In this document: piece by piece, positions 1 through 9,063 of the stretch
Layout: every line of letters begins with the position of its first letter
Numbering within the stretch: position 1 is the stretch's first letter
Assembly: GCF_020379485.1 (NCBI RefSeq)
Contig: NW_026015623.1
Location: forward strand, 242,972 to 306,971
Direction of reading: 5' to 3'
DNA length: 64,000 bases
Source: Brassica napus
Taxonomy: Eukaryota > Streptophyta > Magnoliopsida > Brassicales > Brassicaceae
Position numbers and translations under genes: made by a program
The notes under the pieces: model-generated
Told to the model about the DNA's origin: nothing
Database searches by the model: none
Seen by the model: the letters and a program-made list of their open reading frames with translations, nothing else

Positions 1-15
1 CAGGAAGTTGGATAA
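1..15 (+). repeat. CentBr-type satellite fragment at left edge
   Basis: The first 15 bases match the end of one monomer and the start of the next in the satellite that resumes at 32664. The last five bases (GATAA, 11-15) are the left target-site duplication of CopA; the right copy is at 32664-32668. This shows CopA was inserted inside the satellite array. Confidence 0.9.
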
Positions 16-636
16 TGTTGAGATGAGATCACTTTGAGATGAGATCATGAGATGAAGTGTTGAGTAATGTATGTGAGGAGAGGGTATGAAGTGGTGAAGC
101 ATTAGGAAGAAAGGGATTGAGGAGGCTTAGTCCGTACAATCCGTACAGGCCGTACATGAGGAGTGACCGTACAAGTCTTGGGTAATACTCTTCACTATTC
201 AGGATGGTTACTTGTGAAAAGGGTGATGGTAACTATGGAGAGTTACCAGCACTTGATCAGACCGTTGAGAGAAGGATAAGGCCGCGGCTTGACAGGCTGT
301 ATGCAGCTGGAAAGGGAAAGCAACCTTATCCATTCATCCCACACATGTGGAGTCTCCCATTGGCTTAGTTTGAAACCGGCGCCTAGCTCTTCCTTGACTT
401 CACATGCTTTGCTTACTTTACCTTTAGGAAAACCCTTGTATCTTCTCCTATATATTTGTAAACTCTTCATTAATGATAATCAGACAGTTCTTGACACCAA
501 AACACTCTCTTAGACTCAAAGGCTCTCAATCATGATCATACACTAAACTCTTAGCTAAACTCGTCCTAAATCACCTCTAGACTCTCTCTAATCTCTTTCT
601 TTCCTTATATCAAACTCAGATTCTCTAAAACTTATA
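16..636 (+). repeat. CopA 5' LTR
   Basis: The LTR starts TGTTGAGATGAG and ends AAACTTATA, directly followed by the primer-binding site. A TATA-type box lies at 449-455 (TATATAT). Four CCGTACA motifs lie at 132-173. Compared with the 3' LTR I see two differences (around 167 and 428). Confidence 0.95.
132..173 (+). promoter_or_regulatory. CCGTACA cluster in CopA 5' LTR
   Basis: CCGTACA occurs at 132, 141, 150 and 167, with spacings of 9, 9 and 17 bp, about 280-320 bp upstream of the TATA-type box. GTAC is the core bound by plant SBP/SPL factors, so this may be an enhancer; that role is inferred. The same cluster is in the 3' LTR at 32159-32200. Confidence 0.55.
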
Positions 637-730
637 TGGTATCAGGGCCAGGTTCATCATAATCTGGGTTTGAGTACTAGAACACTCAAGAACACACCAG
701 CCGCTTAGCTTTCATCCGGGTGACTCTGAA
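637..730 (+). other. CopA primer-binding site and leader
   Basis: TGGTATCAGGGCC begins immediately after the LTR and matches the initiator-tRNA-Met primer-binding site seen in the other elements (TGGTATCAGAGCC), with one A-to-G change. The short leader runs to the gag ATG at 731. Confidence 0.8.
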
Positions 731-1298
731 ATGGAAAGCAACAAGGCAGTGGTTCCGGTTACTCTCAAGGGGGGTAATTACCTTTTGTGGTCTCGTTTGG
801 TGAAGACAGCAGTGGGGAGTAAGGGTTTATGGGGACACATCACACAGAGTGAAGCCCCAAAGCTCATTACTTATGAAGGCGACAAGGAGATTGTCGAGTG
901 CGATGAAGAGAAGTGGGAGCAAGATGATCAGTTGGTGATGTCCATACTCCAACGGTCTCTTGAAGTGTCTATCCTGGAGGCATACAGCTACTGTGAGACA
1001 GCAAAGGATCTTTGGGACACGCTAAAGAAGGTTTATGGTAACATCTCAAACTTGAGCCGTGTGTTTGAAGTGAAACGTGCTATCAACAGCTTGACACAGG
1101 AGGTCATGGAGTTTACTAAGCACCTTGGGAGGTTCAGAGCCTTGTGGTCTGAACTGTAGATGCTGAGGCCAGGCACAACCAACCTAGATGAGCTGGCTGA
1201 GAGACGCGAGCAGGACAAGGTGTTTGGGTTGCTGCTCACGCTGAATCCAAGCTACAACAGCCTCATCAAACACATTCTGAGGTCCGGGAAGTTACCTG
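731..1298 (+). pseudogene. CopA gag, N-terminal part, broken
   Basis: The ATG at 731 opens a copia Gag that begins MESNKAVVPV, nearly identical to CopE. A TAG at 1157-1159 replaces the Glu codon that CopE has in the same place, so translation would end after 142 codons. The same frame continues to 1298, where CopB is inserted; ACCTG at 1294-1298 is the target-site duplication and recurs at 19258. The segment covers the capsid-like region up to just before the zinc knuckle. The gene continues at 19263. Confidence 0.93.
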
Positions 1299-1899
1299 TG
1301 TTGAGATGAAGAGTGTCAAGTGAAGAATGGAGATGAGGGTTGAGTAGAATGAAGAAGAGGAAGGATAGGAAGGTTTGGGAGCTTTGGGATCAGCCTGTCC
1401 GTACAAGGCCGTACATGGCCGTACATGACAGGACAGGCCGTACAAGATAGGATCGACCAAAGCTCAACCAAACCTCACCATAAGTTATCCGAGTTACTTA
1501 AGTAAAGAGGAGAAGTTACCTTGGCATTTGTGGATGGATCAGACCGTTGGAAAGGATAAGGGAGAGTCTTGGACAGGCTGGCACAGCTGGACACGGAAAA
1601 GCAAAAGGTATGAGCCAGCTAATGAAGGCTCACACGCGCGGCTCACCTCATTGGACGAGTTTGAAATGGCCATTGACTCCACATGCTTACCTTATCCTCT
1701 TAGCTACGAAAACCCTAGTCTCTTCTCTTATAAAGTTGTAAACACTCTCATTAATACAATTAAGCAAGTTATGAGTCTCTCTTAGTCTTTCTAAAACTCT
1801 CTCTAGACTCCAAATCTTATTTCAGACTTTAATCTTTTCTAAACTCATTCTAATCTTCTCTAAACACTCAGATTACTCTTAACATCACTAAAACTATCA
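1299..1899 (+). repeat. CopB 5' LTR
   Basis: It starts TGTTGAGATGAAG and ends AAACTATCA. A TATA-type box (TATAAAG) lies at 1729-1735. Four CCGTACA motifs lie at 1399-1444. No difference from the 3' LTR was seen. Confidence 0.95.
1399..1444 (+). promoter_or_regulatory. CCGTACA cluster in CopB 5' LTR
   Basis: CCGTACA is at 1399, 1409, 1419 and 1438, giving spacings of 10, 10 and 19 bp, close to one and two turns of the helix. The 3' LTR copy is at 18757-18802. Binding by SBP/SPL factors is inferred from the GTAC core. Confidence 0.55.
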
Positions 1900-2147
1900 T
1901 GGTATCAGAGCCAGGTTAGTGAGAGCCTGAGGTCGTGTGAGATTCTTTGAAGTTACAAGTTTGAAGCTTTGAAGAAACTCTTGTGTGTTCTTGTGTGTTT
2001 GAGAGGTTCCGGGTACTTTTCAAGTTCAAGACTAGTTGTGGTGTGTTGTCTGAAGCTGCGTGGGTTGAAGATCGAGGCTGTGAGGGTTTCTACAAGTCAT
2101 TCAACTCAAGATAGAGTTCCTGAAGCTTAGAGAGTTCATCATTCAAC
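1900..2147 (+). other. CopB primer-binding site and leader
   Basis: TGGTATCAGAGCCAGG directly follows the LTR at 1900, complementary to the 3' end of initiator tRNA-Met as known for many plant LTR elements. The approximately 230-bp leader before the gag ATG has no recognisable coding sequence. Confidence 0.85.
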
Positions 2148-5100
2148 ATGGAGAGTGGGATGAACATGAACATGAAGGTAGCCGTGTGTTTCAAGGGAAA
2201 CAACTACTTGGTATGGTCAAGGATGGTGAGAACCACGGTGGGAAGCAAGGGGTTGTGGAAGCATATCAACCCCGGAGAAGCTCCAAAACTCATCACTCAA
2301 GGAGAGGATGATGGTGAGGCTGCAAGCAACGCGGCTGAGAAGTGGTATCAAGAGGACATGCTGGTGATGTCAGTGCTTCACGCATCCCTTGAGCCAGCAA
2401 TCTTAGATGCCTACAGCTACTGTGAGTCTGCTAAGGAACTGTGGGACACACTGAAGAAGGTGTATGGGAATACATCAAACTTGAGCAGGGTGTTTGAGGT
2501 GAAGCAAGCGATTAACAACCTGGTACAAGAGGATATGGAGTTCACTAAACACCTTGGGAGATTCAGATCACTATGGTCCGAGATGGAGATGTTAAGGCCA
2601 AGCACTACAGATGCAGATGAGCTCAACAAGAGAAGAGAGCAAGACAAGGTCTTTGGCCTACTTCTCACCCTCAACCCGGCGTATAATGGTCTCATCCAGC
2701 ACCTGCTTAGAGAAGACACTCTACCTGACCTTGAGGATGTGTGTGCGCGGATTCAGAAGGAGCAAGGCTCCATTGGGTTGTTTGCCAAGAAAGGAGACCT
2801 TTCCCTTGCAAGCCAAGCGACTCAAGAGGAAGGGAATGAAGCTACACAAGCAAATAAGGCTGCTGCGCATGGGAAGTATGAGGAGAGGAGGTTCAATGGG
2901 AACTGTGATCACTGCAAGAAGCATGGCCACAAGAAGAGTCAATGCTGGATCCTTCACCCACACCTCAAACCGGCAAAGTTCATGAAGGACCGTGAGGCAA
3001 GGGCTAATGTATCAGATGGAACGAGTGGAGCTGGTCCAAGCAAAGGAAAGGAGATAGATGGGCGTGAAGGAGGTGATGGGAAGTCTCTTGTAGCCTACAC
3101 TGGAGCCCCAAGCAACCGTGGGAACTATGATCAAGAGTATCTAAGGAGATCCGACCTGGATGCTCTCATCAAGCTCTTTAAAGAGCATGGTAACACATTT
3201 GCTTATTCCTTTGGTGCTAGGGCTATAGAGAATGATGAGAATCTAACTAGAACTGATAGGATGCATGAAAGTGTGATTGAGATATTAAACCAATCTAGAA
3301 CGGCTAGTTTTGCTAGGAATGATCATGTATTCAAACCATCTAGTATCCTTGCTCATATTGCTAGTTCACATACCATTAAGCCTTTAGTAGTTGATTCTGG
3401 TGCATCTCATCATATGATAAGTGACACTAGTTTAATTAAAGACATTGTACCAATGAATGGTAATGTGATGATAGCTAATGGAGATAAGATACCTATTAGA
3501 GGAATAGGAAGTCTTAAACTGTTTGGTAAGGAGACTAAAGCCTTTTATATGCCTGAATTTACTTCAAACTTGTTATCTGTTAAGAAATGTGCTACTGATT
3601 TGCAATGCAATGTCATATTCAGTCCTAATGATGTGAAGTTTCAGGATATTAAAAGCAGCAAGATGATTGGAAAGGGAGTGACTAAAGGAGAATTGTATTT
3701 ACTCAAAGATCTTGCTCCTGTTTCTAGTTATAGCTGCTCGTTTACTTCTGTTTCTGGTTCTAGTTTAAGTAAAAATGCATTGTGGCATGCTAGATTAGGA
3801 CACCCTCATAATAAGGCTTTAAAACTGATGTTGCCAGGTGTTTCCTTTGAGAATAATGAGTGTGAAGCTTGCATCTTAGGCAAGCATTGTAGAACTGTCT
3901 TTACCAAGTCTACTACTGTTTATGAAAAATGTTTTGATCTTATTCATTCTGATGTTTGGACTGCACCTTGCCTTTCTAGAGACAATCATAAGTACTATGT
4001 AACTTTCATTGATGAAAAATCCAAATACACCTGGTTAACTTTAATTCCAACCAAAGATAGGGTACTTGATGCATTTAAAAACTTTCAAGCCTATGTGACT
4101 AACCATTACAATGCCAAGATAAAAATTTTTAGGTCAGATAATGGAGGAGAGTACACGGGACAAGCATTCAAGCTACATCTATCTCAACATGGAATACTTC
4201 ATCAGACAAGCTGTCCCTATACACCACAACAGAATGGTGTGGCTGAAAGGAAGAACAGGCACTTGATGGAAGTAGCCAGGTCCATGATGTTTCAATCCAA
4301 TGTGCCTAAGAAGTTTTGGAGTGATGCAGTTGCTACGGCTTGTTATCTCATCAACAGGACACCAACTCTGATCCTTCAAGGACAATCACCATTTGAGGTA
4401 TTGAATCAGTACAAACCTTCACTCGAGCATATGAAGATCTTTGGATGTTTGTGTTTTGTGATGGTGCCTGGAGAGATAAGAAACAAGCTAGAAGCTAATA
4501 GTTCAAAGGCAATGTTCATTGGATACTCATCAAGTCAGAAAGGATACAAGTGCTATGATCCTAACACAAGGAGAGTGTTAGTATCTAGAGAAGTAAAGTT
4601 TGTTGAAGAAAAAGGATATTATGAGGAGCAGATTCAAGAAGATTTGAAGGATCTTACATCTGATAGAGCTGAAACCTTGAGGTTGATCCTAGAAGGGCTT
4701 GGAATCAACATGAATCAAGGACATCAGGGGGGGAGAAGCACGACTCCAGCACCGGATCATCAGACTTCCAACCTTGAGCATGAAGGGGGGAATGAAACAA
4801 GAACTCCAAACCTTGAGCGTGAAGAAACAAGTAGAGAAGAGAGTTCTGGCTCTCATGATCAAGCTGTGGAATCAGATGATCAACAAGAAGAAGCTAATGA
4901 TCAGCTAAGGGAAGAGGGAGCTGAAGCAAGTCAGCTAGGAGAAGAAAGATCCGAAATGTTGTCACAAGAAGAAGAACAAGAGATGGCACAAGAAGGGCCA
5001 ATGTTAAGAAGAAGTACAAGGCTGAGAAAGGACCCTTCCAGTTGGGTAAACACGAGAGTGTACTACAATGCCCAAGCTGTGGAGCATCCTACTCAGGCCG

Positions 5101-5596
5101 TGTGTTCTTTCAGTCAATATCCAGAAGCACATTGTGCATTTATGGTAAACTTGAATGAGAATCACATTCCAAGAAGCTATGAAGAGGCAATGGAGGATAA
5201 GGAGTGGAAGGAATCAGTAGGAGCTGAGGCAGGAGCTATGATAAAGAATGATACATGGTATGAGAGTGAACTACCAAAAGGGAAGAAGGCAGTGTCTAGT
5301 AGATGGATCTTTACAATCAAGTACAAGGCTGATGGGTCGATTGAGAGGAAGAAAACTAGACTAGTAGCAAGAGGGTTTACTCAGACATATGGAGAGGATT
5401 ACATTGAGACATTTGCACCAGTAGCCAAGCTACACACAATTAGAATTGTTTTAAGCTTGGCTGTGAACCTTGGATGGGGATTGTGGCAAATGGATGTAAA
5501 GAATGCATTTCTACAAGGAGAACTTGAGGATGAAGTCTATATGTATCCTCCACCAGGTCTTGAACATCTAGTGAAGAGAGGGAATGTCTTGAGGTT
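2148..5596 (+). pseudogene. CopB gag-pol, first part, split by CopC
   Basis: An open frame of 1149 codons belongs to the element; it then runs a few codons into CopC before stopping at 5615. Visible parts: Gag (about residues 1-230), CCHC zinc knuckle (C253, C256, H261, C266), protease DSGASHHM (D416), a GAG-pre-integrase H/C-rich motif (LWHARLGHPH), the integrase core with DVWTAP, SDNGGEY and AERKN, and the first part of RT through MDVKNAFLQG. The insertion falls just before the YGLKQSPRAW region. AGGTT at 5592-5596 is the target-site duplication. The frame resumes correctly after 17394. I found no other break, so CopB was probably competent before CopC landed. Confidence 0.94.
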
Positions 5597-6176
5597 TGTT
5601 GAGATATGGAGATGATTAAGTAAGAGGATCAAGGGTGTACATAAGAAGAAAGCTCAAGAGAAGAGAAGTGGGAGTTGTGTACGGACATGTACGGATAGGG
5701 AAGTGACCGTACAGCTCAAGTACCTTGGGAAGGAAGGCAATCCGTTTATCTATATTAGAAGTGGCCAAAGACTCGACCAGAGAGAGAGGCTTTAGGCCAG
5801 GACCGTTGGAGGATCAGATTGAACCGCGGCCTAGCTGTTGCTAGCTGTAAAGGCAAAAGGAGCATCTAGCAAAGATCCCTTTGGCATCAAGCATGTAACA
5901 GCTCTCATCCGTTCATTCAAAAGAGGCGCGCCCCTTCCTGGTTGACTCCACATGCTTAGTCTTTAGGATATGCTTTCACTATTACAAAACCCTTGTAGGC
6001 TGATCCATATAAATATGTAATCTCTCCATAATAATAAATTAGACAGTTCAGATTATTCTTAGCCTCCATGGCTTTTCTCTTAGTCTCTTGATCTTATCTT
6101 TTACTCTAAATCATCTCTAATACTTCTCTAATCTCTCCTAAACTATCAGATTACTCTTTATACTCTAAAACTTATA
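5597..6176 (+). repeat. CopC 5' LTR
   Basis: It starts TGTTGAGATATGG and ends AAACTTATA before the primer-binding site. A TATA-type box (TATAAAT) is at 6008-6014. It holds three CCGTACA motifs, two of them in reverse. Confidence 0.95.
5678..5713 (+). promoter_or_regulatory. CCGTACA cluster in CopC 5' LTR
   Basis: TGTACGG (reverse complement of CCGTACA) is at 5678 and 5688 and CCGTACA at 5707, spacings 10 and 19 bp, the same spacing as the outer motifs of CopB. The second copy is at 16890-16925. Confidence 0.5.
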
Positions 6177-6395
6177 TGGTATCAGAGCCAGGTTGTTGAG
6201 AATCTGAGTTCTTTGCGTGGGCTAAAGGCTAAAGCTTGGGAGGTTCCTTGGAGTCTCTAGCCTCAAGTCTTCCTTGGTTACGTTGTGGTTACAAGATTGA
6301 AGCTTGCGTGTGTGTTGTGAGTTCTTGAAGTGTTGGTGCGGTCTAGTCTCAAGTTCAAAGTCTTCTACAAGTAGTTCAAGAACAAGCTGTTGAAG
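6177..6395 (+). other. CopC primer-binding site and leader
   Basis: TGGTATCAGAGCCAGG starts at 6177. The leader runs to the ATG at 6396. A TTG two codons upstream is in frame, but ATG at 6396 matches the start position of the related gag genes better. Confidence 0.8.
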
Positions 6396-7441
6396 ATGGA
6401 TGGAGGGATAAGCATGCACATGAAGGTGGCGGTTACTTTCAAGGGGAGTAACTACTTGGTGTGGTCTCGGATGGTAAGAACCACAGTGGGAAGTAAGGGT
6501 TTGTGGAAGCATCTCACGGATGGTGAAGCTCCGCAGCTCATTACTCAGGGAGAAGACTCGGAAGAGGTCTCAAATGAAACGGCCGTAGAGAAGTGGCAGC
6601 GAGAAGACATGCTTGTGATGTCCGTTCTTCATGCCTCTCTAGAGCCGGCGATCCTAGAGGCTTACAGCTATTGTGAGTCAGCTAAGGAGCTATGGGACAC
6701 CTTGAAGAAGGTGTATGGGAATGCTTCAAACCTTCACCGAGTGTTTGAAGTAAAGAAAGCCATAAACGGCTTGGTACAAGATGACATGGAATTCACCAAG
6801 CATTTGGGGAGGTTCCGGTCCTTATGGTCAGAGCTGGAGATGCTGAGGCCAAGCACAACCGATCCAGAGCTGCTTAATGAGAGGAGGGAGCAGGATAAGG
6901 TCTTTGGACTCTTGCTTACCTTGAATCCGGCTTACAACTCCCTGATTAAACACATGTTGAGAGCGGATAAGCTACCAGACCTTGAGGAGGTGTGCTCTCA
7001 AATTCAGAAGGAGCAGGGGTCTATCGGATTGTTTGGAAGCAAAGGGGACATGTCACTTGCAAATCAGGCTGCGCAAACCAACTCTGATGAAGCTCCTCAA
7101 GCAAACAAGGCCGGTTACAACAAGTTTGAAGACAGGAAGTTCAATGGGAGTTGTGATCATTGCAAGAAGCATGGCCACAAGAAGAGCCAGTGCTGGATAC
7201 TCCACCACCAAGGTGAAGGATCAATTGGTGCTGGCACCTCAGGAAAGAGCAATGATGAAGGAGGAAGGGAGAGTGATGGCAAGTCCTTGGTGGCGTATGC
7301 AGGCAATCCAAATCACCGAGGAGGGGATCAAGACTTCATTAGGAGATCAGACATTAACTCCCTCATCAAGATGCTTAAGGAAAACGGTAACACTTATGGT
7401 TAGTCCTTTGGTGCATCAATGATAGTTAAGAATGATGATAA
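6396..7441 (+). pseudogene. CopC gag with internal stop
   Basis: The Gag reading frame begins MDGGISMHMKVAV and includes the capsid-like region and a zinc knuckle of the form CDHCKKHGHKKSQC. A TAG at 7401-7403 interrupts the linker before protease, where CopB and CopE have a Tyr codon. The same frame continues to 7441, where CopD is inserted (GATAA at 7437-7441). The truncated product would be a complete Gag of about 335 aa with zinc knuckle but no enzyme. Continues at 13205. Confidence 0.9.
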
Positions 7442-7964
7442 TGTTGAGATAAGAGAATAAAGTGTTGAGATGAGGAGATGAAGAGTTGATACATGGATAG
7501 ATGAAGGGATTTGGAGCAGGTAGTAACTTTGGAGATTTACCACAGTAACTTTATTGTTACTGTGGTAACTAAGTTAAAAGACTTGAGAAGTTACCTTGCA
7601 TCCATTTGGAGAGTGGAACACGACATGGGGAGTCTGGATAAGCAAGGAGGAGTTTGGATAAGGTCTGGTCAAGGGAAGAGAGCTTTAGACAGGCTGGCAC
7701 CAGCTGGAAAGCTAAAGCAAGATGCCCAAGCATGTGAGGAACCTTATTGGCTGGTTTGAATGAGGCATCTTTGACTACACATGCTTCTTATCCTAACTAG
7801 ACTGAACCATCACGAAAATATGTATCTCTTATCTATATATGTTGTAAACTCTCTCATTAATCAAGCTAATGGAGTTTTGAGTCTCTCTCTCTCTTGTTCT
7901 TAATCTCCAATCTCTTTAATTCTCAGATTAAACTTCATCACTTTTTAAATCACTAAATCTAATA
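7442..7964 (+). repeat. CopD 5' LTR
   Basis: It starts TGTTGAGATAAGAG and ends AAATCTAATA. A TATA-type box lies at 7834-7840. In the position where the CopA-C LTRs have CCGTACA clusters it has a long inverted repeat (7537-7568). No difference from the 3' LTR was seen. Confidence 0.95.
7537..7568 (+). promoter_or_regulatory. Perfect 13-bp inverted repeat in CopD LTR
   Basis: TTACCACAGTAAC (7537-7549), a 6-base spacer TTTATT, then GTTACTGTGGTAA (7556-7568). It is also in the 3' LTR at 12772-12803. It could be a dimeric protein-binding site or a DNA/RNA hairpin; the function is not known. Confidence 0.6.
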
Positions 7965-8226
7965 TGGTATCAGAGCCAGGTTGCTTTAAAAGGAGAGAGT
8001 GATTTCGTGGTTCCAAATGTTCTTGAGTGTTCTTGAGAGTTCTTGAGATTTTTCAAGAGCTAGATCCTTTAAAAGTCAAGTTTGTGTCTGTTGGTGTTTC
8101 TTTTGGAGAGTCAGCTTCAAGGGAGTCTCTGTAGGCGTTTGACAAGGTCAGAAGAGGGGTCTAGCTTGTGGTTAAGCTTGGCGTGTGAGATTAGAAGCAG
8201 TTGAGTGAAGATCTAGGCTAAAGAAG
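7965..8226 (+). other. CopD primer-binding site and leader
   Basis: TGGTATCAGAGCCAGG starts at 7965 directly after the LTR. The rest of the leader has no recognisable gene. Confidence 0.8.
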
Positions 8227-9063
8227 ATGGAGCTGCTTCAATCTGGTACAACAAGGTGTGAAGAGAAGAAAGAGAGAGGGAATGAGTGGGAGTGGTTCTC
8301 ACAGATGAAAACAACTCTGAAAAGGTGTGGAGTTTGGAGAAACCATGAGAAGGAAGAGTCTTTGAAGGGTAAAGCTGCTGAGAAAGATCAGACAGCAAGA
8401 GAAACAAATGGAGATTGCTTTAGTCTTGAAGAAAGTACACTGCTTGAGAAGATTGAAGATGTTTATGAGGACAAGATCAGTCTTAGGAGAGTGTATGAAG
8501 TCAAGAAGGTGATTAGTGAAGTTAAACCAGGAAGAGAAGGGTTTAATAACCATGTGAGGAAGCTACAACATTTGTGGGTTGAACTACAAGGGTTGAGATC
8601 CCATGTGGATGGGGATACTACACAAGAGCAAGCGATGGTGCTGAAGCTCTTGGCGAGTATGGAGTCATCATATGGGTGGCTGGTGGAGATGGTTCTAAGA
8701 GGGGAACAGCTTCCGGAAATGGAAGAGGTCTGTGTGCTTATAAGAAGGGCGTATGGGATAATGAGAGATGATGAGAGGCTAACCATGAGTAGGAGTGAGA
8801 GCTCATGGAAGCCAACTGGGAGTAGGAGTGAGAGCTTCCAGAAGCTAACCATGAGTAGGAGTGAGAGCTCATGGAGGCTAACCGGGAGTAGGAGTGAGGG
8901 CTTCCGGAAGAGGAGGAGGTGCAGAATGCTATCCAAAGCTTCTATCAACATAGGAAAGGGTAGAAGAGAGAGTTGTGGGAGAGTGTTCTTACTCAGCCTA
9001 CATGGGGGAATCAGTAGAAGACAGTGGGGTGTTAAAAGAGCAGGAGAAAGGGAGTGGAGCTGA
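8227..9063 (+). CDS. CopD Gag, diverged and without zinc knuckle
   Basis: This is a 278-codon frame starting at ATG 8227. The middle (about residues 75-175) still resembles the other Gags here: VYEDKISLRRVYEVKK aligns with the VYGN...RVFEVK region and LPEMEEVC with LPDLEDVC. The N-terminus is diverged. Where the others have a CCHC zinc knuckle, this one has four 11-residue repeats rich in SRSES (8781-8910), then a basic stretch (KRRRCR). It overlaps the pol frame, which is +1 relative to it, between 8954 and 9063. Gag should form the particle shell; loss of the knuckle suggests a different RNA-binding mode or dependence on other elements, which is inference. Confidence 0.8.
   Translation: MELLQSGTTRCEEKKERGNEWEWFSQMKTTLKRCGVWRNHEKEESLKGKAAEKDQTARETNGDCFSLEESTLLEKIEDVYEDKISLRRVYEVKKVISEVKPGREGFNNHVRKLQHLWVELQGLRSHVDGDTTQEQAMVLKLLASMESSYGWLVEMVLRGEQLPEMEEVCVLIRRAYGIMRDDERLTMSRSESSWKPTGSRSESFQKLTMSRSESSWRLTGSRSEGFRKRRRCRMLSKASINIGKGRRESCGRVFLLSLHGGISRRQWGVKRAGEREWS
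8781..8910 (+). repeat. Four 33-bp tandem repeats in CopD gag
   Basis: Units start at 8781, 8814, 8847 and 8880 (the last is slightly short). Units 1 and 3 are one type and units 2 and 4 another, so the array looks like a duplicated 66-bp pair. They encode 11-residue units with the core SRSES. Confidence 0.85.

Noticed and set aside
243..513. 75-codon frames on both strands in CopA and CopE LTRs
   Set aside because: They lie entirely in LTR promoter sequence and are mirrored in every LTR copy; no coding signal.
1900..1915. Possible tRNA gene fragments at TGGTATCAGAGCC
   Set aside because: These are primer-binding sites complementary to tRNA-Met, with no cloverleaf around them.
7511..7759. 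82-codon frame in CopD LTRs
   Set aside because: Identical in both LTRs because the LTRs are identical; contains the palindrome and no protein motif.
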